The position numbers were made by a program, and so were the translations under genes. The notes beneath the pieces are model-generated. The model did not search any database, had not been told where the DNA came from, and worked only from the letters and a program-made list of their open reading frames with translations. From contig NZ_LMVK01000001.1 in the NCBI RefSeq assembly GCF_001541315.1, positions 124,001 through 188,000 of the forward strand: 64,000 bases of DNA. Reading direction: 5' to 3'. Origin of the DNA: Agrobacterium tumefaciens str. B6. Its GTDB lineage: Bacteria > Pseudomonadota > Alphaproteobacteria > Rhizobiales > Rhizobiaceae. Positions 18,388 through 26,942 of this stretch are shown piece by piece (position 1 is the stretch's first letter; each line of letters begins with the position of its first letter).

Positions 18388-19437
18388 ATGGCAAGCTTGA
18401 AATCATACTTTTCCGCTGCCGTTTTTTCAGGGCTGACGATCCTTTCCTTCGCGCCCGCCGCTCTGGCAGAGGGGGAGGTTAACGTCTATTCCTATCGCCA
18501 GCCTGAATTGATCCAGCCGCTGCTCGATGCCTTCACCAAAGAAACCGGCATAGAGGCGAATGTACTTTTCCTCGACAAGGGGCTGGTCGAACGCATCCAG
18601 GCCGAGGGTGTCAATTCACCCGCAGATGTGCTGCTGACGGTTGATATCGCCCGTCTCGTCGAGGCGAAGGAAGGCAAGGTTACCCAGCCGGTTCTGGGCG
18701 ATCCCGTCATCGAAAAGGATATCCCCGCCAACCTGCGTGATCCCGAGGGCGAATGGTTTGGTCTCACGACGCGCGGTAGGGTTGTCTACGCTTCGAAGGA
18801 GCGGGTGACACAGAAGGACATTACCTATGAGGAGCTTGCTGATTCCAAGTGGAAGGGCAAGATCTGCATTCGCGATGGCCAGCATTCCTACAATATCGCG
18901 TTGATCGCCTCGATGATCGCCCATCACGGCGTCGATTATACCCGCACGTGGCTGACGGGTCTGAAGAACAATCTCGCCCGCAAGCCTGACGGAACAGACC
19001 GCAGCCAGGCGAAATCGATCTTTTCCGGCGAGTGCGATATCGCGCTTGGCAATACCTATTATGTCGGCCTGATGTTGACCAATGATCGCGAGCCGGAAGA
19101 AAAGGAATGGGCTGGATCGGTGCGGGTGATCTTCCCCAATGCGGGCGATCGCGGCACACATGTGAATATTTCCGGCATGGCGCTGACGAAATACGCACCC
19201 AACAAGGACAACGCGCTGAAGCTCATGGAATTCCTGGCCTCTCGCGAGGCGCAGGAGATTTACGCTAAACAAGTCTTCGAATATCCGGTGCTGCCCGGTG
19301 CCGAGCCTTCCGACGTGGTGAAGGGTTTCGGTCCCATCCATCCCGACAAGCTGCCGCTGACGGACATCGCCGCCCGTCGCAAGCAGGCATCCGAACTGGT
19401 GGATGAAGTGGGTTTCAACGACGGCCCGACCAACTGA
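18388..19437 (+). CDS. Ferric iron ABC transporter substrate-binding protein (FbpA/FutA-like)
   Basis: Periplasmic iron-binding protein, 349 residues. The ATG at 18388 follows TGGAGG and gives a signal peptide ending PAALA/EGEVNVYSYRQ; the frame extends to 18343 but that start is less likely. The mature part has the FbpA pattern: VNVYSYRQPELIQPLLDAF at the start and the tyrosine pair GNTYYVGL, which ligates Fe3+ in this family. No permease or ATPase gene is adjacent, so it must partner with a transporter encoded elsewhere. Divergence from rirA suggests iron-regulated expression. Confidence 0.88.
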   Translation: MASLKSYFSAAVFSGLTILSFAPAALAEGEVNVYSYRQPELIQPLLDAFTKETGIEANVLFLDKGLVERIQAEGVNSPADVLLTVDIARLVEAKEGKVTQPVLGDPVIEKDIPANLRDPEGEWFGLTTRGRVVYASKERVTQKDITYEELADSKWKGKICIRDGQHSYNIALIASMIAHHGVDYTRTWLTGLKNNLARKPDGTDRSQAKSIFSGECDIALGNTYYVGLMLTNDREPEEKEWAGSVRVIFPNAGDRGTHVNISGMALTKYAPNKDNALKLMEFLASREAQEIYAKQVFEYPVLPGAEPSDVVKGFGPIHPDKLPLTDIAARRKQASELVDEVGFNDGPTN

Positions 19438-19461
19438 AGCCGTTTTCCGTATACCGGCGGG

Positions 19462-20148
19462 TCAGTTACCCGCCGGCTTGTTGTCCAGCGAAGCGTTGTA
19501 GTCGAGGATAGCCTTGCGCCTTTCCGGCGTTCCGGGATGGGTGGAGACAATGCTGGTGCCGCCCTTGTCGCCCAGTTTTTCTTCCAGCAGCGCGAAGAAG
19601 CGTTCGATGGCAGTGGGGTCAAGCCCGGCCTTGCGCATCAGTTCCACGGAGCGCTGATCCGCCTGCCGCTCGGCATCGCGCGAGTGCGATAGCGCCAGAA
19701 GTCCGCCGCCCTGGGTAAGAATGTCCTCCATGGCCGAACCGACATCGCCGGCAATCAGCATGACAAGACCGGCAACCCCGGCGGCGCGGTATAGCTGCCG
19801 CAGGCTGTGCTCATATTCGACATGGCCGATTTCATGGGCGAGAACCCCGGCGATCATCTGCCTGTCGTTGCCGGCCAGCTCCACCAGCTCGTCCGTCAAT
19901 ACCAGCGTGCCATCCGGCAGTGCAAAGGCATTGGGGCCGATGTAACCGCCCTTGCGGAAATTCAGCTTGTAGTCGTCAGGCGAACCTTCCGCATGGGCGG
20001 CGATCCGGGAAAATTCAGAGCGGATGGCGTCCTGCTCTTCCTGCGGAAGTTCGCTTGGAGAGAAGACTGCCTGGTCGAGGGCCTGCATGGTACTGGCCGA
20101 CATGACCTGCGGAACGATGGGCGGGGTTCCCGCGACCGCCAGTTCCAC
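19462..20148 (-). CDS. M48 family metallopeptidase, catalytic part downstream of a frameshift
   Basis: The frame holds the peptidase core: zinc motif VLAHEIGHVEYEHS (HExxH), the downstream ligand region RDAERQADQRSVELMRKAGL, and STHPGTPERRKA. It belongs with the membrane-anchored M48/Oma1-like group. The coding frame stays open upstream to about 20219 through a hydrophobic helix (AAVLLVYGPYKRALPALVEL), and the missing N-terminal domain is in another frame at 20214-20531. The M shown at 20148 is thus internal; as read, no intact full-length product is made unless the shift is suppressed or is a sequencing error. Confidence 0.7.
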   Translation of the reverse strand: MELAVAGTPPIVPQVMSASTMQALDQAVFSPSELPQEEQDAIRSEFSRIAAHAEGSPDDYKLNFRKGGYIGPNAFALPDGTLVLTDELVELAGNDRQMIAGVLAHEIGHVEYEHSLRQLYRAAGVAGLVMLIAGDVGSAMEDILTQGGGLLALSHSRDAERQADQRSVELMRKAGLDPTAIERFFALLEEKLGDKGGTSIVSTHPGTPERRKAILDYNASLDNKPAGN

Positions 20149-20213
20149 GAGCGCCGGAAGCGCCCGCTTGTAGGGGCCGTAAACCAGAAGAACGGCTGCG
20201 GGGGGGGTGCCGA

Positions 20214-20531
20214 TCAGCCGGGGGCGAACTGTTCCAGCCAGGGCACGAAACCGGATCGCTTGGCAATGGGCTGGCCAAGCAGCCGGTCCACGCCGTCATT
20301 GTCGCGGGTTTCGAACAGCGACCCGTCGGGAAAATGCAACTCCCGGGGGATGGTGCCGACCCGGTGGCTGATCTCGACCGTTTTTATCTCGGCCTGGGTT
20401 CTGACGTGGTTGTCCTTCGCATCGAGCACGAGAAGGACCGTGCCGCCAAGCTTCAGCCTGGCGGCACTGGAAAGGTTGGAGCGAGCGGTATGCCACTCGC
20501 CCGAAACGGTTTCTCCGGTGTCAGAAACCAA
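20214..20531 (-). pseudogene. N-terminal fragment of the frameshifted M48 metallopeptidase
   Basis: This frame encodes about 105 residues of the domain that precedes the membrane helix in these M48 proteins (VSGEWHTARSNLSSAARLKL, LFETRDNDGVDRLLGQ, WLEQFAP) and then stops at 20214-20216. Adding one base in the C5 run (G5 on the plus strand, 20220-20224) joins it cleanly to the catalytic frame as WLEQFAPRLIG. A C8 run (plus-strand G8, 20200-20207) lies just downstream. A TTG at 20529-20531 with GGAAGG upstream is the likely start, overlapping the DUF898 stop. Decay, phase variation or a sequencing error are all possible. Confidence 0.65.
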
Positions 20532-21591
20532 ATTCGAAACCTTCCATATCCATATATTCGGCACTGACGGCGGCCCCCGTTGCTTCCATCGAGGAGAGGA
20601 CCTCGCCCACATCGCCGTTGAAACGGATTGCCGTGCGCTCCACGGTATAACGCGCTTCGCGGACCGCCGCCCACGGCCGCATCAGACCAAGGGTGAAAAC
20701 GGTGACGATCAGGTTGGAGATGACGATCCAGAGATAGCGGCCGCGATGCAGGTCGCTGTGCAGGTCATGCTTTCCATCCAGCAGCATGGAGGAAATGACG
20801 ACATTGCGAACGCCGGTGCGATAAACGACGCCGGCAAGGCCATAGACCAGAAATGCGCCGAAAACGCCCACATAGAGCGATGCGAGCGCCGTGGCCATGG
20901 CGGTAGTCTCGTCCTCGAGCATCGCACTGTTTGCCGCAAAGGCTGCAAGGCCGAAGAAGCCGACCACGATGCCGCCGATCACCACCATGATCGCGGGAAT
21001 GATCCAGGCGCGATAGAGCTTGCCAATCTTGGGGTCGGCGCTGAAGGGGCGGTCGCCATAACGCAGGTTGCCGAAAATATAGCGGTTTGCCCAGCGGCTG
21101 GACAGCGGCGCCAGAATGCCGAAGGAGAAGAACGCAACGAGGCTGCCAAGCAGGATGGAGACAAAAGCGCCCCACGCCGTGCCGACAAAATCAAAACGCA
21201 CATTGCGATAGCTCGTCACCCGCGCATTGAAACGAATGCTGCGCGTGATCAGCCATGGAAAGAAGATCATCAGCAGGATTGCCGGCACGAAGACCAGGAA
21301 CGGATGGATAAGACCGATGAGCTGCGAGATGACGATGAAGGCAAAGGCGATCAGGCGGCCCTTGAAGATTTGCCCGCCGGTGGCGTGGTAGCCGAAAGCG
21401 CGGCCGGCCAGCACGGTGTTGCCGTTGAAATAACGCTTGCGGCGCACCTTCGCCCAAGCGGAATAAATGCCGATGGTGACGATCGTCAGGAGAATATTGA
21501 CGATCCAGATTCCAAAATATTCCTTGGCATTTCCGCTGAACGAGCCGCGTTCGATTGCGCGCTGATCCACGCTGACAGAGATGTCACTCAT
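20521..21591 (-). CDS. DUF898 (YjgN-family) membrane protein
   Basis: 356-residue inner-membrane protein of unknown function. It has the YjgN hallmarks: GNAKEYFGIWIVNILLTIVTIGIYSAWAKVRRKRYF split over residues 20-55, the FGYHATGG segment, and repeated IYSAWAKVR/RYIFGNLRYG-like motifs, with six or seven hydrophobic segments. It overlaps the start of the M48 peptidase gene by 11 bases, forming a two-gene unit common in proteobacteria. It is separated from mmsA upstream by a strong terminator. Confidence 0.88.
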   Translation of the reverse strand: MSDISVSVDQRAIERGSFSGNAKEYFGIWIVNILLTIVTIGIYSAWAKVRRKRYFNGNTVLAGRAFGYHATGGQIFKGRLIAFAFIVISQLIGLIHPFLVFVPAILLMIFFPWLITRSIRFNARVTSYRNVRFDFVGTAWGAFVSILLGSLVAFFSFGILAPLSSRWANRYIFGNLRYGDRPFSADPKIGKLYRAWIIPAIMVVIGGIVVGFFGLAAFAANSAMLEDETTAMATALASLYVGVFGAFLVYGLAGVVYRTGVRNVVISSMLLDGKHDLHSDLHRGRYLWIVISNLIVTVFTLGLMRPWAAVREARYTVERTAIRFNGDVGEVLSSMEATGAAVSAEYMDMEGFEFGF

Positions 21592-21760
21592 AATGGTCCC
21601 TCATGGCATGCCCCTCTCCGGGCAGATTGAGTTGCAGGCTTCCCCGCTATCGTCGGTTTGGCGGCGTCCCCACGCCGCAACGGCTGTCTTACGCCATAAC
21701 ATCTTTAAGTGGAAATATTTTGAAGGAAAAACTTGATGATTTTGGTTTTCTTTTAATCAA

Positions 21761-21796
21761 AAAAAAGCCCCGCTGCAAAAACAGCGGGGCTTTTTT
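21761..21796. terminator. Bidirectional Rho-independent terminator after mmsA
   Basis: GCCCCGCTG (21767-21775) and CAGCGGGGC (21782-21790) form a perfect 9-bp stem with a 6-base loop, preceded by AAAAAA and followed by TTTTTT. It works in both directions and ends the mmsA transcript before the DUF898 gene. Confidence 0.93.
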
Positions 21797-21816
21797 CCGA
21801 TTGCCGGATTTTCGGC

Positions 21817-23313
21817 TTATTTCATCGTCGGCATGACGAATTCGGCACCCGACTTGATGCCCGACGGCCAGCGCGAGGTGATCGTCTTGGTCTTCGTCCA
21901 GAACTTGATCGAATCCGTGCCGTGCTGGTTGAGATCGCCGAAGCTCGAAGCCTTCCAGCCACCGAAGGAGTGATAGGCGAGCGGAACGGGGATCGGAACG
22001 TTGATGCCGATCATGCCGATGTTGACGCGGCTTGCGAAGTCGCGGGCAGCGTCGCCGTCACGGGTGTAGATCGCAACGCCGTTGCCGTACTCATGCTTCA
22101 TCGGCAGTTCGAGCGCGTCTTCGTAATTCTTGGCGCGAACGACGGACAGAACCGGTCCGAAGATTTCGGTCTTGTAGATGTCCATGTCAGGGGTGACGTG
22201 GTCAAACAGGCAACCGCCGACGAAATAACCGTCTTCATAACCCTGCAGCTTGAAGTCGCGGCCATCGACCAGCAGCTTCGCGCCCTGTTCAACGCCGCTG
22301 TCAATCAGGCCCCTGACGCGCGTCTGCGCTTCCTTGGTAACGAGCGGGCCCATATCGGCCTTGTCGTCGGTATAGGGGCCGATCCTCAGGCTTTCGATCT
22401 GCGGGATGAGCTTTTCAACGAGGCGGTTTGCCGTCTCCTCGCCAACCGGAACCGCAACGGAAACAGCCATGCAGCGCTCGCCGGCCGAACCGTAACCGGC
22501 GCCCATCAATGCGTTCACGGCCTGATCGAGATCGGCATCCGGCATGATGATCATGTGGTTCTTCGCGCCGCCGAAGCACTGCGCGCGCTTGCCGTTCATG
22601 GCGGCGGTGCCGTAGACGTAACGGGCGATCGGCGTCGAGCCAACGAAGGAGACCGCGCCGATGTCAGGATCGGTCAGGATGGCGTCGACGGCACCCTTGT
22701 CACCGTTGACGACGTTGAGGATACCGGCCGGAAGACCGGCTTCGATCATCAGTTCGGCAAGGCGGATCGGCAGCGACGGATCGCGTTCAGATGGCTTCAG
22801 GATGAAGGCGTTGCCGCAGGCAATCGCCGGGGCGAACATCCACATCGGGATCATGCCGGGGAAGTTGAAGGGCGTGATGCCCGCGCCGATGCCGACCGGC
22901 TGGCGGATCGAATACATGTCGATGGCCGGGCCTGCGCCCTCGGTGAACTCACCCTTCTGCAGATGCGGAATGCCGCAGACAAATTCGCAGACTTCGAGGC
23001 CGCGGACGATATCGCCCTTGGAATCCTCGACGGTCTTGCCGTGCTCACTGGAGAGGAGCACCGCCAGCTCGTTCATGTCGCGGTTCAGAAGTTCGACGAA
23101 CTTGAAGAAAACGCGGGCGCGGCGCTGCGGGTTGGTGGCGGCCCACTTGGGTTGCGCAGCCTTGGCGCTTTCCACGGCGGCGCGCAGCTCGGCTTCGCTC
23201 GCAAGTGCGACAGTCGCCTGCACTTCCCCCGTGGCCGGGTTGTAGACATTGGATGTGCGGCCGCTGGTGCCGGGCACATGCTTGCCGTTAATGAAATGAC
23301 CGATTTCCTTCAT
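21817..23313 (-). CDS. mmsA: Methylmalonate-semialdehyde dehydrogenase (acylating)
   Basis: CoA-dependent aldehyde dehydrogenase of valine and myo-inositol degradation, producing propionyl-CoA or acetyl-CoA. The 498-residue protein has the family start (IGHFINGKHVPGTSGRTSNVYNP over residues 4-26 in two blocks), PFNFPGMIPMWMFAPA, the NAD-binding GSTPIARYVY, and the catalytic SAGERCMAVS with Cys281; the usual Glu of general aldehyde dehydrogenases is replaced, as expected for MmsA. The ATG at 23311-23313 has GGAGG upstream; the open frame extends 122 codons further but lies over the divergent LysR gene. Confidence 0.95.
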   Translation of the reverse strand: MKEIGHFINGKHVPGTSGRTSNVYNPATGEVQATVALASEAELRAAVESAKAAQPKWAATNPQRRARVFFKFVELLNRDMNELAVLLSSEHGKTVEDSKGDIVRGLEVCEFVCGIPHLQKGEFTEGAGPAIDMYSIRQPVGIGAGITPFNFPGMIPMWMFAPAIACGNAFILKPSERDPSLPIRLAELMIEAGLPAGILNVVNGDKGAVDAILTDPDIGAVSFVGSTPIARYVYGTAAMNGKRAQCFGGAKNHMIIMPDADLDQAVNALMGAGYGSAGERCMAVSVAVPVGEETANRLVEKLIPQIESLRIGPYTDDKADMGPLVTKEAQTRVRGLIDSGVEQGAKLLVDGRDFKLQGYEDGYFVGGCLFDHVTPDMDIYKTEIFGPVLSVVRAKNYEDALELPMKHEYGNGVAIYTRDGDAARDFASRVNIGMIGINVPIPVPLAYHSFGGWKASSFGDLNQHGTDSIKFWTKTKTITSRWPSGIKSGAEFVMPTMK

Positions 23314-23353
23314 GGGTTTTCCTCCAGAATGTGATGGCGCAGCATTACCTTTC

Positions 23354-23406
23354 GATTTGCACAAATCAATCGCCTGAAATAAGCATCCATTGTGCAAAAA
23401 TGCACA
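23354..23406. promoter_or_regulatory. Pair of inverted repeats between mmsA and the LysR gene
   Basis: GATTTG-CA-CAAATC (23354-23367) and TGTGCA-AAAA-TGCACA (23391-23406) are two perfect short palindromes sharing the core TTTGCACAA in opposite orientation (23356-23364 and 23390-23398). They lie in the divergent promoter region, the second one 13 bases before the LysR GTG. This fits a LysR-type regulator acting on mmsA and on itself. Confidence 0.55.
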
Positions 23407-23419
23407 TAAGGAGAGTGCC

Positions 23420-24301
23420 GTGAACTGGGATGATGTGCGTTTGTTTCTAAGCGTGGCGCGAAGCGGGCAGTTTCTTTCCGCCGCCAGAAAGCTCGGCGTC
23501 AACCACGCCACCCTCAGCCGGCGGATTTCAGCACTTGAAGCGGCGATCGGCACGCAACTCTTCCTGCGAAGCACCAATGGCTGCGAGCTGACGGAGGAAG
23601 GCCAGCGTCTGCTTGCCGGGGCGGAGCGCATGGAAACTGAAATGCTGAATGCCCAGGCCAATCTCGGCCGCGTCGACACGGCAGTGGCGGGAACGGTGCG
23701 TATCGGCGCGCCTGATGGCCTCGGTGTTTCCTTCCTCGCGCCGCGAATTGGCCGGCTGACGGCGCGTTATCCCGATCTGAAAATCCAGCTCGTTCCGGTG
23801 CCGCGCTCTTTCTCCCTGTCACAGCGTGAGGCCGATATCGCCATCACCATCGAAAGGCCGGAGCAGGGCAGGCTGATGTTTTCAAAGCTCACCGATTATT
23901 CGTTGGGTCTCTACGCCTCGGCGGATTATCTGGCTGAATATGGAACGCCGGCGGACGTGGAAGCGCTGAAGCGCCATCGCCGGATAGGCTACGTGGAGGA
24001 TCTGATCTTCTCGCCCTCCCTGAACTATACCGGCGAGATCATGCGTGACTGGGACGCCGCCTTTGAAATCTCCAGCGCCACCGGCCAGACCGAGGCGGTG
24101 CGCTCCGGTGCCGGTATCGGCATCCTGCACAATTACATCGCCGGGCAATATCCCGAACTTCTGCGGATCATGCCGCATCTCACCATCAGCCGATCCTACT
24201 GGACGGCCTATCACGAATCCGCCCGCCAATTGGTCCGTGTCCGCACGGTGGTCGATTTTCTGCAGGAACTGGTGGCTGAAGAGCGGCGCATCTTCACCTG
24301 A
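23420..24301 (+). CDS. LysR-family transcriptional regulator, likely controlling mmsA
   Basis: 293-residue regulator. The HTH_1 domain covers about 1-60 (WDDVRLFLSVARSGQFLSAA, NHATLSRRISALE) and the effector domain the rest. Start is GTG at 23420, preceded by AAGGAG; a TTG at 23390 is in frame but sits inside a palindrome and has no ribosome-binding site. Its divergent placement from mmsA, with inverted repeats between, suggests local control in response to a valine or inositol breakdown intermediate; the ligand is unknown. Confidence 0.88.
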   Translation: MNWDDVRLFLSVARSGQFLSAARKLGVNHATLSRRISALEAAIGTQLFLRSTNGCELTEEGQRLLAGAERMETEMLNAQANLGRVDTAVAGTVRIGAPDGLGVSFLAPRIGRLTARYPDLKIQLVPVPRSFSLSQREADIAITIERPEQGRLMFSKLTDYSLGLYASADYLAEYGTPADVEALKRHRRIGYVEDLIFSPSLNYTGEIMRDWDAAFEISSATGQTEAVRSGAGIGILHNYIAGQYPELLRIMPHLTISRSYWTAYHESARQLVRVRTVVDFLQELVAEERRIFT

Positions 24302-24414
24302 TATCTGCATGCCGATATATTAGTACTATTAATTGTACCGACCCGGCCGTTCGGGGCTTGACAAAGGACGGCTGGTTGGACGACCAATGCAACCATTGGG
24401 AGATCGGAACTGAC

Positions 24415-25341
24415 ATGTCGACTATGATACGAAAGCTTTCGCCGACGGGCCTCGGCGTGGCCGTCATGCTGCTTGGAATGCTGCTTTTCGCGTTGAACGA
24501 CGCCATGGGAAAATGGCTCGTCTCTACCTATAGCCAGGGTCAGGTGATCCTCATCCGCAGCGCCGCAGCGCTTGTCATTCTTGTTCCGATCGTCTGGAGA
24601 GCCGGCCTTTCCGGCCTCGTGAAAATCGAGCGGCCCGGCCTTCAGGTGGCGCGTGTCTTCTTCTCCACCGCAGAGCTTTTCTGTTTCTATTTCGCGGTCG
24701 CGTCTCTTCCGCTGGCCGACGTCATGACCTATTGGCTTGCGGCTCCGATTTACGTGGCGGCGCTCTCGCCGTTTCTGCTCGGAGAAAAGGTCGGCTGGCG
24801 TCGCTGGACGGCCATCGCCATCGGTTTTGTCGGTGTTCTCATCGCGCTCAAACCCAGCTCGGCAAGCCTCACCTCCGCCGCGCTCTTTTCCATCCTCGGC
24901 AGCGCCGCCTTCGCCTTCATGATGTTGTCCGGCCGCCAGCTGCGCAATACGCCCGATACGGTGCTCGCCTTCTGGCAGATCATTGGTGCGGCACTTGCGG
25001 GCATTGTCGCGGTGTTCCTCACGCCATCGGGCTGGCTGCCGGTTCAGTCCAGTTTCGATCTGGCCTTCCTCGGCCTGCTCGGTGTCGTCGCCATGGCGGC
25101 GCATGTGCTGGTCAACCGGGCGCTTAAACTCGCCGATGCCGCCACCGTCGCGCCGCTGCAATATACGCTGCTGCTCTGGGCGGTGATTTTCGGCTGGCTG
25201 TTCTTCGGTGATGTGCCGCAGACGAGTATCGTCGTCGGCGCGGGCCTGATTGTTCTTTCGGGTCTTTACATCTTCTTTCGCGAAAATACGCTCAAGCGTC
25301 GTCTTGACACCGCCGAAAGACTGGCTGCGGAGCAGGTTTGA
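24415..25341 (+). CDS. DMT/EamA-family transporter
   Basis: 308-residue inner-membrane protein with ten predicted helices in two EamA repeats (LGVAVMLLGMLLFALNDAMGKWLV at the start; second repeat near LFSILGSAAFAFMMLSGRQL). The conserved PxxYV-like YWLAAPIYVAALSPFLLGEKV and TVAPLQYTLLLWAVIFGWLFFGDVP motifs of drug/metabolite exporters are present. Substrate unknown. The ATG at 24415 is taken as start; the open frame to 24358 adds a hydrophilic, non-conserved extension. Confidence 0.85.
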   Translation: MSTMIRKLSPTGLGVAVMLLGMLLFALNDAMGKWLVSTYSQGQVILIRSAAALVILVPIVWRAGLSGLVKIERPGLQVARVFFSTAELFCFYFAVASLPLADVMTYWLAAPIYVAALSPFLLGEKVGWRRWTAIAIGFVGVLIALKPSSASLTSAALFSILGSAAFAFMMLSGRQLRNTPDTVLAFWQIIGAALAGIVAVFLTPSGWLPVQSSFDLAFLGLLGVVAMAAHVLVNRALKLADAATVAPLQYTLLLWAVIFGWLFFGDVPQTSIVVGAGLIVLSGLYIFFRENTLKRRLDTAERLAAEQV

Positions 25342-25380
25342 TCTTTGGTCACAATCACGGGACTTGACGAGGGCGTGATC

Positions 25381-25482
25381 TTCAGGGAGTAAGAAGGGGC
25401 CCTGCGATGATTTGTCTCGCAAGGGCAGAGGAAACAAAGGTGCCGGGCCCCTCTGGCGAGAGTTTTACGGCGCTCTCGCGAT
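25381..25482 (+). promoter_or_regulatory. Structured 5' leader of the DUF475/TerC gene (candidate riboswitch or attenuator)
   Basis: The 280-base gap 25342-25621 contains nested stems: GGGGCCC (25396-25402) with GGGCCCC (25445-25451), TGCGA (25403-25407) with TCGCA (25417-25421), and a following hairpin GCGAGAG (25456-25462) with CTCTCGC (25473-25479). CTCT (25451-25454) can instead pair with AGAG (25459-25462), so two alternative folds exist. CAGGGAGTAAG at 25383-25393 faintly recalls the GGGAGUAG box of yybP-ykoY manganese riboswitches, which often precede TerC-family genes, but the 3' box is not recognisable. A 72-codon open frame (25407-25625) overlaps it without other support. Confidence 0.45.
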
Positions 25483-25621
25483 GTCGGTACCGCCTGCAAA
25501 AATTGGCCGGCGGATTAAAAACTATGAAAAACCTGAATGTGCTTCGCGCGCGTGCTTTCTGCGTGCGGCCTGACGCCCCGCGTCGGTCCGCAAACGCCCT
25601 CGTTTTGGGAGGTGACCGGAC

Positions 25622-26728
25622 ATGAGCGCCACCCAGAAAAAAACGCTTTCCTACTTCAAATGGGCTTTTATCGTCACCGTGGTCGGTCTGATCCTCGGCG
25701 GTTATCTCGGTTGGGAAATGACCGGAACGGTAGGCGGCACGGCGACGATCTTCTTCATCTGCGTCGTTCTGGCGGTGCTGGAAATTTCGCTCTCCTTCGA
25801 CAACGCCATCGTCAACGCCAACAAGCTCAAGGATATGACGCCGGTCTGGCAGCACCGCTTCCTGACCTGGGGTATCCTGATTGCCGTTTTCGGCATGCGT
25901 ATCGTCTTCCCGCTGCTCATCGTCGTCGTTGCCGCGAATGTCGGCCCGTGGACGGCAATTGTGATGGCGGCCACGCAGCCGGAACGTTACGCGGAAATCA
26001 TGCAGGACGCCCATTTGCCGATTGCGGCATTCGGCGGCACCTTCCTGATGATGGTCGGCCTCAACTTCTTCTTCGACCATGAAAAGGACGTGCACTGGGT
26101 GCGCTGGATCGAAGAAAAGGCGGCGATCTATTCCTCTGTCAAGGGCATCGAGATCGCCTTCGTGCTTGTCGTCATGCTGGTCTTTTCCCGCATCATCGGC
26201 GCAAGCGATGATCCGGCGCTTGGTCCGGTCGCGGCCAACACCTTCTTCCATTCGGCGATCTGGGGTCTTTTGACCTTCCTGCTGGTGGAAGTCGTTGGCG
26301 GCATTCTCGACCGCAGCCAGGAAATGCTGGAAGGTGCAGCAAAGGGCGGCTTCGGCGCGTTTCTTTATCTCGAAGTGCTGGATGCCAGCTTCTCCTTCGA
26401 TGGCGTGATCGGCGCTTTCGCGCTGACGCAAAACCTCTTCATCATCGCCATCGGTCTCGGCATCGGCGCCATGTACGTCCGTTCGATGACCATCATGCTG
26501 GTGGAGAAGGGAACGCTGGCCGAATATCGCTACCTGGAACACGGCGCTTTCTACGCGATCCTTATCCTGTCCGTCATCATGTACGTGCAGACCATGGTGC
26601 ATATACCCGAGGTCATCACGGGCCTTGGCGGTGCGGGCCTGATCGGTATCTCGCTCTGGTCGTCGATCCGCTATAACCGGCAGCAAAATGCCGATGCGGT
26701 CGATGCCGCACGCGGCGCGGAAATCTGA
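25622..26728 (+). CDS. DUF475/TerC-family integral membrane protein, probable metal transporter
   Basis: 368-residue inner-membrane protein with eight or nine hydrophobic helices. TerC-superfamily signatures occur twice: LEISLSFDNAIVNANKL (about 57-73) and YLEVLDASFSFDGVIGAF (about 248-265), each with the conserved acidic/aspartate pair thought to bind metal. Related proteins (Alx, TerC, YceF) handle Mn2+ or take part in metal insertion at secretion. The ATG follows GGGAGGTGACC, a good ribosome-binding site. A long structured leader precedes it and a terminator follows, so it is a single-gene unit. Confidence 0.85.
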   Translation: MSATQKKTLSYFKWAFIVTVVGLILGGYLGWEMTGTVGGTATIFFICVVLAVLEISLSFDNAIVNANKLKDMTPVWQHRFLTWGILIAVFGMRIVFPLLIVVVAANVGPWTAIVMAATQPERYAEIMQDAHLPIAAFGGTFLMMVGLNFFFDHEKDVHWVRWIEEKAAIYSSVKGIEIAFVLVVMLVFSRIIGASDDPALGPVAANTFFHSAIWGLLTFLLVEVVGGILDRSQEMLEGAAKGGFGAFLYLEVLDASFSFDGVIGAFALTQNLFIIAIGLGIGAMYVRSMTIMLVEKGTLAEYRYLEHGAFYAILILSVIMYVQTMVHIPEVITGLGGAGLIGISLWSSIRYNRQQNADAVDAARGAEI

Positions 26729-26743
26729 TCCGCGATTGCCCTT

Positions 26744-26775
26744 GCCTTCCGCTGTCGTGGCGGAAGGCAGTTTTT
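26744..26775 (+). terminator. Terminator of the DUF475 gene
   Basis: GCCTTCCGC (26744-26752) pairs perfectly with GCGGAAGGC (26760-26768) over a 7-base loop, followed by AGTTTTT. Confidence 0.92.
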
Positions 26776-26942
26776 AAGCATTAAATTCTTTTTTGCCTGT
26801 TTTTCTTGCGATTAATTCTTTGCGGAAAATTTCGCCATAAGGAGAATATACTCCTTAAGTCTCTGTTTTTGCGAATATTTGTGCGCCGCAGCAAAACTGG
26901 CACGCTTCCTGCATCTCATTCTGCAAGTCCAGAGGGGACATT

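Noticed and set aside
25381..25482. Direct assignment of the DUF475 leader as a yybP-ykoY riboswitch
   Set aside because: Only a partial 5' box is seen and the 3' consensus box is missing; kept as a candidate structured RNA only.
25407..25625. 72-codon open frame before the DUF475 gene, whose stop overlaps the DUF475 ATG
   Set aside because: It begins inside the structured leader, lacks a ribosome-binding site and recognisable features; the overlap alone does not prove translation.
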